The translations under genes were made by a program, and so were the position numbers. The notes under the pieces were generated by a model. That model had not been told where the DNA came from. It saw only the letters and a list, made by a program, of their open reading frames with translations, and did no database searches. From Chloroflexi bacterium UBA6622 (lineage in GTDB: Bacteria > Chloroflexota > UBA11872), in the NCBI GenBank assembly GCA_002433065.1, contig DJHK01000033.1, forward strand, positions 1-36,023: a stretch of 36,023 nt of DNA, in the 5' to 3' direction. Positions 1 to 7,084 of the stretch are shown one piece after another; the stretch's first letter is position 1; each line of letters starts with the position of its first letter.

Positions 1-807
1 TGGAATGGGTGTGGGGGTCGGTGTCACTGTAGCAACGGGAACAGCTGTGGCCACCGCTGCACCCCCTGAAGACGTCGCCTGAGCTTGCGTAATTGGCAAC
101 TCAGCAGTGTCAGGAATAATTACATTCGTTAGTTTCTTAATGGTGTCTGGAACATTCTGTCGCCCGACAACACCTCTTGCTGTTCCAGGCGCATCCACAT
201 TCCACACCTCAAATACCACCCGCTGCGCCCGCAAGAGTTGCAGGCCCTGTGGGTTTCCGCTCACCGTTCGAGCTTCGTAACTGATAGGAAGACCATAAAG
301 ATTCAGCCAGTCAGCTTCCCCCAAAAAGGCAGCCTTAATCTTGGCGTTGGCGTTGAGGATATCGAGATGGTTTTGCTTAACGACTTCGAAACTTTGGCCC
401 GCATCTCCGGGTAAATCCTGGTGGCTCGGCACATTGCCGATATCAACTAATGGAAAATTCTTATTTAATTCATCTAGCGTATTGAACCAGTTCATCTTTT
501 TATCGGTCGATGACCATTGAAGGATCACCTTCTGAAAGGCCTGCAACGTAAACGGACCATCGACCCAGCGCTGGCTGATCGGGTAACCAACCGCAGAAAC
601 AGGCTGCTGTCGGACAAAATCCCAGATGGGTACCTCACCCTCGTTTGTCACTGCATACCCATCGTTGGGATCCGGCGTGTCCCCACCTGTCACGGTGAAT
701 AGACATCCGTTACTAAGCACAACACCGGTGCATTCCACAGCCCGCGCAGGCGACGCCAGAATAAGGACAAGCACAGCGACACTGAAACTAAGAATCAGCT
801 TTCGCAT
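1..807 (-). CDS. Secreted/cell-surface protein, C-terminus cut by window edge
   Basis: I translated this frame by hand: 269 codons stay open from an ATG at 807 to base 1, so the gene continues beyond the window. The first 23 residues look like a Sec signal peptide (Arg-Lys start, a hydrophobic core rich in Leu/Val/Ile, then a small-residue end SPARA before VEC). Residues about 60-90 contain a block (AVGYPISQRW, then FTLQAFQKVILQW) that resembles the short G-Y-P-x-S...Q-x-F repeat units common in exported proteins of Chloroflexota and Actinobacteria. The visible C-terminal end turns into an Ala/Val/Thr/Pro-rich stretch (TPTPTPIP), typical of a linker before another domain or a wall anchor. A GGAG lies about 8 bases before the ATG. 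Function is unknown; export is the only confident inference. Confidence 0.75.
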   Translation of the reverse strand, partial: MRKLILSFSVAVLVLILASPARAVECTGVVLSNGCLFTVTGGDTPDPNDGYAVTNEGEVPIWDFVRQQPVSAVGYPISQRWVDGPFTLQAFQKVILQWSSTDKKMNWFNTLDELNKNFPLVDIGNVPSHQDLPGDAGQSFEVVKQNHLDILNANAKIKAAFLGEADWLNLYGLPISYEARTVSGNPQGLQLLRAQRVVFEVWNVDAPGTARGVVGRQNVPDTIKKLTNVIIPDTAELPITQAQATSSGGAAVATAVPVATVTPTPTPIP

Positions 808-1025
808 GCAGTCACTCCGGTTGGAATACACAACAAACTTAGGAGGCGCGAGTGCCGTTTATATTTCCACAGCAAAACCCAGCGCCAGCAACTATCTACA
901 AAAACTGTAGGCAACCCAACAGAACACCGTCAACTACCATGATGAATCTCAATCAATGGAATTAGAGACCTAGGCACCATCTGGACATGAAACACCAAGC
1001 CATTCCTGTCAGTATCACCTCGTAA

Positions 1026-2186
1026 TCACACTGCTGTAGAATCAACCACTGCAGGGCGTGCACGAAGAGCTGCGAAGAGATCTATAGTTGCTCCTTGACG
1101 TTGCACTCGAAATCGAACCACATCACCGACCGACACAGCGTCTACCCCGTCAGCCAGGCTAAAGGTTTTGGTTAGCATCTGATCATTAATCGCCAAGATC
1201 ACATCCCCGGCCAGAAGACCTGCGTCATGCGCGGTCGAGTCAGCAAACACCCGGCCAATCACCGCAGCATATGGAAACGGCGATCCATCAAAACGCTCCA
1301 ACTCAGGATCAATAACTTGGTAGCTCACGCCAAGAAATCCCCAGGCTACAGTGCCCGTTGACTCGAGCTCTAAGAGCCGCTGCATCACACCCGAAATGGC
1401 CAAAGCAAAACCGAGGTTTGACGCATCCCCACGTGCAGCAGTGGTTATGCCAACGACACGACCGTCCTGAGTCACAAGTGGCCCACCACTATTACCCCGA
1501 TTAACAGCTGCGTCAGTCTGAATCATGCCGCGCAATGGAATGTTAAGAGAACCATTCGCAGTATCGACCGGATGAGGAAATGTACGATCAACGCCGCTCA
1601 CAATGCCCATAGACACCGAATTGCGCAGGTTTAGAGGGCTCCCAATTGCCAATACAATCTCACCTAGCCGGAGACTTTGACTATCACCAATTTCAACGAC
1701 CGGAAATGGCCCCCCGTCAACTTTAAGCACGGCCACATCACCCCAGATATCGCGACCCAAAATCGTCGCATTCAGTCGTCGACCATCAGATAGCGCCACA
1801 CCTATTTGGCTCTCAGCCCCCCTGGGCAATACATGGGAATTGGTAAGAACATGCCCATCCTGACGGTAAAAGAACCCCGTCCCTATAGAGCCTGATGGCA
1901 TGCCGAACAGGCTCCGTCGCGACTCTATCGTTACCACCGCCGGCAATACTTCCTCTATCAGGTCAGCGTAAGAATCGAGAGGAGCACGCACCGCAGCATC
2001 CGGCAATGCGACGATTTCATCCACTGGGGCACTCGCGCGCCCTGCAAAAAACCCAGTTATCGCCCCCCCGGCTGAGCCCAAAACAACAGCCAGGATCACT
2101 GTAAACACTGAAGCCCGGGTCACTCCGTTAATTCGATTTCTCACTACCGGATCTTTCCCACCACTGCCGCACGTCAACCAAAACAC
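1026..2186 (-). CDS. htrA: HtrA/DegP-type trypsin-like serine protease with one PDZ domain
   Basis: This is an S1C-family protease, expected on the outer face of the membrane, where the family degrades or handles misfolded exported proteins. An N-terminal hydrophobic segment (about residues 26-48) probably acts as a signal anchor. The catalytic triad is complete: His118 in LTNSHV, Asp150 in GDVAVLKV and Ser233 in NRGNSGGPL. A single PDZ domain fills about residues 282-375 and ends the protein, so the layout is like DegS or HhoA/HtrA rather than two-PDZ DegP. The ATG at 2186 lacks a Shine-Dalgarno. A GTG at 2144 gives MRNRINGV and a purine-rich run lies before it, so the true start may be 14 codons later. 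It is separated from the secreted-protein gene by 218 bases. Confidence 0.9.
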   Translation of the reverse strand: MFWLTCGSGGKDPVVRNRINGVTRASVFTVILAVVLGSAGGAITGFFAGRASAPVDEIVALPDAAVRAPLDSYADLIEEVLPAVVTIESRRSLFGMPSGSIGTGFFYRQDGHVLTNSHVLPRGAESQIGVALSDGRRLNATILGRDIWGDVAVLKVDGGPFPVVEIGDSQSLRLGEIVLAIGSPLNLRNSVSMGIVSGVDRTFPHPVDTANGSLNIPLRGMIQTDAAVNRGNSGGPLVTQDGRVVGITTAARGDASNLGFALAISGVMQRLLELESTGTVAWGFLGVSYQVIDPELERFDGSPFPYAAVIGRVFADSTAHDAGLLAGDVILAINDQMLTKTFSLADGVDAVSVGDVVRFRVQRQGATIDLFAALRARPAVVDSTAV

Positions 2187-2229
2187 ATTTTACGTTTGGC
2201 TCGTTAGAAGAGCAGCGATGCTTATAACC

Positions 2230-2244
2230 ATTATTATTATTATT
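2230..2244. repeat. (ATT)5 trinucleotide tract
   Basis: Five perfect ATT units. On the minus strand the tract (AAT)5 sits immediately upstream of a -10-like TATAAG (2226-2221) that would serve the htrA-like gene. No good -35 is visible at normal spacing. Confidence 0.8.
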
Positions 2245-2369
2245 GCTGTGCAGACAGAGTTCAGGAAATCAGCCAACTCATTAAGCCAAAAGAAGTTAAT
2301 GATCATCTGACGACTAACCGTGATAGATGACTAGTAATTCCTCGCAGGTCGTCTATCCGCGAAGCTAAA

Positions 2370-2386
2370 CTTGGGTAATCCCCAAG
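2370..2386 (+). promoter_or_regulatory. Short hairpin just upstream of the NAD synthetase genes
   Basis: CTTGGG (2370-2375) and CCCAAG (2381-2386) form a perfect 6-bp stem with a 5-base loop. It ends 13 bases before the GTG start at 2400 and 5 bases before the likely Shine-Dalgarno GAGG (2392-2395). It could influence translation initiation, but no known NAD-pathway riboswitch is recognised here. Confidence 0.35.
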
Positions 2387-2399
2387 ACGGCGAGGCACC

Positions 2400-3269
2400 G
2401 TGAAAAACATCCGCCTGGCCATTGCCCAGATTGGCCCGTCGTTAGGCGACCTGAACAGAAACCTCGATCTTCATCTTGAATACGTACGCCGTGCTTGCGA
2501 TGAAGACGCAGACGTCGTCATGTTTCCCGAGCAGTCGCTAACGGGCTATTTCCTCAGCGACTTGGTCACCGAAGTGGCTGTCTCCCGAAATGACGACCGC
2601 TTAAACCCACTGCGCGAAGCCAGCATGGGCATTGACATTGTCGTCGGCTTCATAGAAGAAACCGCTGATCATAGGTTTGTCCCAGCTGCCGGATACCTGC
2701 ACAAAGGAAATTGGAAGCACATCCACCACAAGATCTACCTCGTCACCTACGGTCTCTTTGACGAAGCCAGAGACTTAGCTGCCGGAAGCACGGTACGTGC
2801 CTTCACCACCCCCATTGGTCGTCAGGCAATGTTGATCTGCGAAGATCTTTGGCATCCAAGTACCGCGAGCATAGCTACATCCGATGGGGCCGATATCATC
2901 TACGGCCTATCCAGCAGCCCCGGTCGTGGTATCTCTGGTGGAACACCCGAGCTGGGCTCGGCGGAAACGTGGCACACCTTGAATAGAATGTATGCCCAAT
3001 TGCACGTCTGTTTCGTGGCACATTGCAACCGGGTTGGCTATGAAGACGGGATAAATTTTTGGGGAGGATCGGAAGTAATTGGACCTGACGGCGAAAGCTT
3101 AATCCGCGCACCCGACTTCGAAGAAGCCCTCGTGGTGGCAACTCTCGACGACAGTATGCTCCGGAGGCAACGAACGCGTCTACCACTCCGTCGCGACGAA
3201 AATGTGGCGCTAAATGGTCGAGAGTTCACACGAATTTCTGCCGAGCGACACCGAGTAGATGTCGAGTAA
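2400..3269 (+). CDS. nadE: Glutaminase (nitrilase-fold) half of a split NAD+ synthetase
   Basis: This 289-residue protein of the carbon-nitrogen hydrolase superfamily should release ammonia from glutamine for the amidation of nicotinic acid adenine dinucleotide. The Glu-Lys-Cys triad is visible: Glu44 in MFPEQSLTGY, Lys111 in HHKIYLVTYG and Cys147 in LICEDLWHP. The CEDLWHP form of the Cys motif and the SSSPGR segment about 25 residues later are typical of the N-terminal domain of glutamine-dependent NadE rather than of general nitrilases. It starts with GTG after GAGG. Its last 11 bases overlap the next gene, in another frame. In most bacteria this domain is fused to the synthetase in one chain of about 550 residues, so the separation is unusual. 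Confidence 0.88.
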   Translation: MKNIRLAIAQIGPSLGDLNRNLDLHLEYVRRACDEDADVVMFPEQSLTGYFLSDLVTEVAVSRNDDRLNPLREASMGIDIVVGFIEETADHRFVPAAGYLHKGNWKHIHHKIYLVTYGLFDEARDLAAGSTVRAFTTPIGRQAMLICEDLWHPSTASIATSDGADIIYGLSSSPGRGISGGTPELGSAETWHTLNRMYAQLHVCFVAHCNRVGYEDGINFWGGSEVIGPDGESLIRAPDFEEALVVATLDDSMLRRQRTRLPLRRDENVALNGREFTRISAERHRVDVE

Positions 3270-4116
3270 GCAACAACTGCGGACAAGAGCCATAAGAGGC
3301 TTGCAGCTTGATCCAGCCCTGGTAACACGTGTCCTCCAAGGCTTCGTCCGAGATGAAATCGGGAAGTTTGGCATTAATCGAGCAGTGGTGGCGTTATCAG
3401 GGGGCATCGACTCGGCACTTAGCTGTGCGTTAGCCGTTCGAGCACTTGGCAGCGACTCTGTGCTAGCGGTGCTAATGCCCTACCGAACCAGTAATCCCGC
3501 CAGTCGCAGTGATGCCGAGACCCTTGTTCGTCAGCTAAACATCGCATCGGTCCTCATCGATATTTCACCAGCTGTTGATGGAATCACTGATCAACTGCAC
3601 GACAAGCCCTCGGACTTGCGACGAGGCAACGTGATGGCCCGGACTCGCATGACCGCCCTTTACGATCAATCAGAATCCTTTGGTGGACTTGTCGTAGGCA
3701 CAAGCAACAAAACCGAACTGCTACTGGGTTACGGAACCCAGCATGGCGACATGGCGAGTGCCGTCAACCCAATCGGCGATCTCTATAAAACACAAGTACA
3801 AACACTCTCAGAAGCTCTCGATATACCCAAAGCAATCCTTGAAAAGACCCCTAGCGCCGACCTTTGGGAAGGCCAGTCAGATGAAGACGAACTCGGTTTT
3901 GACTACGAACTCGCGGACCAGGTGCTCTACCTCCTAATTGACGAACAGTTCACAGCTGACGACCTTGTTTCTGATGGGTACGACTCGGCAATCGTAAATA
4001 ACGTGCTGCACCGTATTGAGGCATCTCAGTTCAAGCGTCGTTTACCAGTAATTGCCAAGCTATCCCACAGAACCATCGACCGTGACTTTCGTTACCCCAG
4101 AGACTGGGGAAGATAG
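3259..4116 (+). CDS. nadE: NAD+ synthetase (ATP pyrophosphatase half)
   Basis: The 285-residue protein catalyses the last step of NAD+ synthesis: ATP-dependent adenylation and amidation of deamido-NAD. The P-loop of the N-type ATP pyrophosphatases, SGGIDSA, is at residues 47-53. Later family signatures are GTSNKTELLLGYGTQHGD and TPSADLWEGQSDEDELG, with FKRRLPVIAKLS near the end. The ATG lies inside the end of the upstream glutaminase gene (11-base overlap, shifted frame), which implies translational coupling. The two proteins together match a fused glutamine-dependent NadE. The N-terminal 30 residues correspond to the linker helix of the fused enzymes. A real frameshift separating one ancestral gene and a stable two-subunit form look the same here. 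Confidence 0.93.
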   Translation: MSSKQQLRTRAIRGLQLDPALVTRVLQGFVRDEIGKFGINRAVVALSGGIDSALSCALAVRALGSDSVLAVLMPYRTSNPASRSDAETLVRQLNIASVLIDISPAVDGITDQLHDKPSDLRRGNVMARTRMTALYDQSESFGGLVVGTSNKTELLLGYGTQHGDMASAVNPIGDLYKTQVQTLSEALDIPKAILEKTPSADLWEGQSDEDELGFDYELADQVLYLLIDEQFTADDLVSDGYDSAIVNNVLHRIEASQFKRRLPVIAKLSHRTIDRDFRYPRDWGR

Positions 4117-4236
4117 CACCGAACCCTGAGAGTCGTGACCACATGCAGCTGACCTACCAAAATCGTGGCCGGTTATCAATCCGCAGAGAATTCGAACCGA
4201 AACCGTTCCGGATGCCCGCCGGTCCAGAAGCCTCGT

Positions 4237-4242
4237 TATAAT
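4237..4242 (+). promoter_or_regulatory. Possible -10 element for argS
   Basis: A perfect TATAAT lies 51 bases upstream of the argS ATG, inside a 177-base gap after nadE. No -35 match is present at 16-18 bases and there is no TG extension, so this is weak support on its own. Confidence 0.3.
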
Positions 4243-4293
4243 CTGATCTAAGCCACGCCATCGTTCTGGCGCCGTTGCACCACCTTTCACCCT

Positions 4294-5952
4294 ATGATTC
4301 GTAGTGACCTCTCGGCATTGTTAGCTGAAGGACTCAGCGCCGCACAAGCCGCTGGCGACATCGCCAAGTCGCCATCGGTGACCTTTGCTGTCGAACGACG
4401 TGAAGATGATCTCGCCGACTACTCGAGTTCTGAACCGATGCGACTCGCGCGTGTACTCGGAGCAGCTCCCAAAGATATCGCTGACGTGATCGTGAAGCAC
4501 ATGCCCCATTCCCCTTCCGTACGCACCGCCGAAGTCGCAGGACCTGGGTTCATTAATCTTTGGCTCAAAGACGAGTGGGTCTTCAACCAACTCCCCGAGA
4601 TTCATCAGGCAGGTCCTACCTTCGGCCATACAGACATTGGTGACGGGCTTCGGGTTCAAGTCGAATTCGTAAGCGCAAACCCAACTGGCCCGCTTACCGC
4701 AGGGGCAGGGCGCGGAGGTGTCGTCGGCGACGCACTAACCAGAATATTGCGTGCGATCGGCTATGAGGTGACCGGCGAGTACTACGTGAATGATGCCGGC
4801 TACCAAGTGGAATTGCTCGGTTTGAGCGTATACCACCACTACGCAGCAGCTCTCGGTCACGAGGCGCCGTTCCCAACTGACGGCTACCTTGGGGACTACA
4901 TTTCCCGATGGGCAGCTCAAATCGCGGACGAAGATAATGACCGATGGCTGAATGACGAAAAACCGACTAAACCGTCCGCATTTGAGGCACGAGCCGTCGG
5001 AATAGCTTTGAATGAAATCAAACGTGATCTCGAAGATCTAAACATCGAGATCAATAGTTGGTTTTCAGAAAAATCCATGCGAGACCGAGGCGATATTGAA
5101 AGCGTCCTTGACTCGCTCGAAAAAGGCGGCCATGTGACACGTCGTGACGGCGCTGTCTGGTTCGTTGGAGGCGACGGCGTCAACGACAGAGAAAATGTGC
5201 TCGTCAGATCCCGCGGAGATCCCACCTACTTTGCAGCTGATATCGCCTACCACCAAGACAAACTTGAACGACGAAATTTTGACCATGTGATAGATATCTG
5301 GGGCGCTGATCATCATGGACACGTACCTCGCGTCAAAGCAGCAATGGCTGCGCTTGGAGTAGACCGTGAGGCTTCCAAGCTCGAAATCCTCCTGACACAA
5401 ATGGTAGGAATTCGAATAGATGGAGAACTTGGCCGACAAGGAAAACGAAGCGGAAAATTCGTCACATTACGACAGCTTTTGGATGAAGTTGGCCCTGCCG
5501 CAACTCGTTACTTCTTCCTTTCAAAAGCCATGGACAGCCAAATGGTATTTGACTTGGAATTAGCGAAGCGCGAAGACCCTGAAAACCCCATTTATTACAT
5601 TCAAATGGCGCATGCACGTTGCGCCGGCATTGAAAGAACCGCAAAAAACATTCCGGCTCCTGAGAAATCGAGCAACAAAAACTGGCTCACAAAAGACGAT
5701 GGGGAATTGTTACGGCTTCTTCTCGCATTTCCGGAAATCCTGGTTGACGCTGGAATGCATCGTGAACCCCATCGACTCACCCACTACCTGTTGAGCCTTG
5801 CCCGAACGTTTCATTCGTACTACAACAAACATCGAGTTGTCACCGAAGACGAATCGCTCACCCTTCAGCGTTTATCACTAATTGGAGCCGTTCGACAAAC
5901 CTTTGCCAATGGTCTTGAACTTCTCGGAATTGACGCTCCAGAACGTATGTAA
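4294..5952 (+). CDS. argS: Arginyl-tRNA synthetase with a degenerate HIGH motif
   Basis: At 552 residues this has the normal length and order for ArgS: an N-terminal Arg-tRNA synthetase N domain (about 1-90), the class I catalytic core, and an anticodon-binding DALR domain at the C-terminus (YYIQMAHARCAGI, then RLTHYLLSLARTFHSYYNKHRV). The signature segment reads VSANPTGPLTAGAGRGG. Residues 135-138 are therefore TAGA, where related enzymes have HVGH or TVGH, so both histidines of HIGH are absent. The KMSKS-equivalent loop is RQGKRSGKF (381-389); ArgS often has a relaxed KMSKS. Other core motifs such as YYVNDAGYQ and DIWGADHHGHVPRV are intact. The ATG has no clear Shine-Dalgarno. Identity is secure; catalytic competence is the open point. 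Confidence 0.93.
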   Translation: MIRSDLSALLAEGLSAAQAAGDIAKSPSVTFAVERREDDLADYSSSEPMRLARVLGAAPKDIADVIVKHMPHSPSVRTAEVAGPGFINLWLKDEWVFNQLPEIHQAGPTFGHTDIGDGLRVQVEFVSANPTGPLTAGAGRGGVVGDALTRILRAIGYEVTGEYYVNDAGYQVELLGLSVYHHYAAALGHEAPFPTDGYLGDYISRWAAQIADEDNDRWLNDEKPTKPSAFEARAVGIALNEIKRDLEDLNIEINSWFSEKSMRDRGDIESVLDSLEKGGHVTRRDGAVWFVGGDGVNDRENVLVRSRGDPTYFAADIAYHQDKLERRNFDHVIDIWGADHHGHVPRVKAAMAALGVDREASKLEILLTQMVGIRIDGELGRQGKRSGKFVTLRQLLDEVGPAATRYFFLSKAMDSQMVFDLELAKREDPENPIYYIQMAHARCAGIERTAKNIPAPEKSSNKNWLTKDDGELLRLLLAFPEILVDAGMHREPHRLTHYLLSLARTFHSYYNKHRVVTEDESLTLQRLSLIGAVRQTFANGLELLGIDAPERM

Positions 5953-5991
5953 CACGACATCGGACACTCAAAAACCTAGCGTCAGCATCAA

Positions 5992-7056
5992 TCATTCCAG
6001 GACTTCAAGGTTGGCTATTGGACTCAAAAGAGATCCACCCTCAACTTTCCGGAGTCGCGCAAGAGGCGTAAGAACACCAGATTGCGAACGACCTAATTGC
6101 GGCTGATCGCCAACAATATTCCCCTCCGTCCCAGCATCCGGACCCACGGAAACACGGACAGTAATACCGTCGCGTGCCGATTGTGAGATCCGGCCTGCAA
6201 CTGCCTCCGAAAGCATTACCTCCGAATCGCCAGGCCGCCGGCTACCAGAAACTGCAGCAATCTCACCATCGGAAGAACGAAACATATCCTGTAAAACTCT
6301 CGGCATTCGAGCAATGCCCAGCCCCTCGGTCAACACTATAGGAACCGGTATCGTCTCAGGACTAAGAACCATCCCAGAAATCGCAGGCACCATACCTAAG
6401 CTAGACGCCAGATCTAATGAAACGGACGGCGCCACAATACCCGCACAATCAACTTCTAGAGCCCTCTTGACCCACTCGGTACGCAACGGTTCGGGTGTAA
6501 CGAGAATCGATCCAGTATGAGAGTTGTCTCCGCTAGTATGCTGCTCACCTGCCTCTAAGAATCTAATGGGTCCATACGCCCGGCCTCCACCGCCAAGCAA
6601 AGCGGCAATCGCCACCCCCCGCCCTTCCACAACTATGCCTGCGCTTGAATCGACACTTACCACCGTACCTGCCAATCGGCAGTAGAGAGCCACTTCTCGA
6701 ATTTCACGTGCAAACACGGCAACCGCACTATTGCTGACTTCACTGATAGCCCCTCGAAAAGGAGCTATCCACTGTCGAGTTGATCGGATTCTCTTTGGTT
6801 CTTCTGCTAAAACAGTTCCTTCGTCAACTGTCACACCCACCCCAACAACAACCATTCGCCTCGCTTCCTCGGGAGACACACTTAGCATCCGACAAAGATC
6901 AACAACCGATACACCGCTTCGCATACGACTTCGACACCACATCTGTCCGACTTCAACGGTATCGCCAACATCAATAAGGATTTTTCCCGGGAAGGGAAGG
7001 CTGTGCCTACGACGGAGGCTTCCACAAGCAACTATTCGAGATATTGCATCTTTCAT
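5992..7056 (-). CDS. Conserved hypothetical partner of the GlmL-like protein (hammerhead/KOW-like)
   Basis: This 354-residue protein of unknown function is encoded 28 bases downstream of the GlmL-like gene on the same strand, so the two are almost certainly co-transcribed. Residues about 20-40 (LPFPGKILIDVGDTVEVGQ) look like a biotinyl/lipoyl-type half-barrel turn. A second similar segment (IAPFRGAISEVSNSAVAV) lies near residue 100. The middle is glycine-rich (ALLGGGGRAYGPIRFL), followed by an alpha/beta region (CAGIVAPSVSLDLASSLGM, then VPIVLTEGLG). The end (GITVRVSVGPDAGTEGNIVG) resembles a KOW-type small beta barrel. From memory, similar proteins accompany GlmL-like genes in Chloroflexota; this needs a database search. 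There are no membrane segments and no catalytic motif I can name. An in-frame GTG one codon upstream (7059) is possible. Confidence 0.75.
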   Translation of the reverse strand: MKDAISRIVACGSLRRRHSLPFPGKILIDVGDTVEVGQMWCRSRMRSGVSVVDLCRMLSVSPEEARRMVVVGVGVTVDEGTVLAEEPKRIRSTRQWIAPFRGAISEVSNSAVAVFAREIREVALYCRLAGTVVSVDSSAGIVVEGRGVAIAALLGGGGRAYGPIRFLEAGEQHTSGDNSHTGSILVTPEPLRTEWVKRALEVDCAGIVAPSVSLDLASSLGMVPAISGMVLSPETIPVPIVLTEGLGIARMPRVLQDMFRSSDGEIAAVSGSRRPGDSEVMLSEAVAGRISQSARDGITVRVSVGPDAGTEGNIVGDQPQLGRSQSGVLTPLARLRKVEGGSLLSPIANLEVLE

Positions 7057-7084
7057 CACGAAACCCGATCAATCGTATTCGGAT

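Noticed and set aside
626..910. Plus-strand ORF of 94 residues
   Set aside because: It lies opposite the signal-peptide gene on the minus strand, has unlikely composition and no Shine-Dalgarno. The 517-702 ORF is rejected for the same reason.
896..910. CTACA...TGTAG hairpin 3' of the htrA-like gene
   Set aside because: The stem is only 5 bp with no T run on either strand; too weak to call a terminator. Nothing else is seen in 808-1025.
4180..4205. T-loop-like GGTTCGAATTC on the minus strand in the nadE-argS gap
   Set aside because: The bases on either side do not pair as a T stem and no acceptor or anticodon arm follows.
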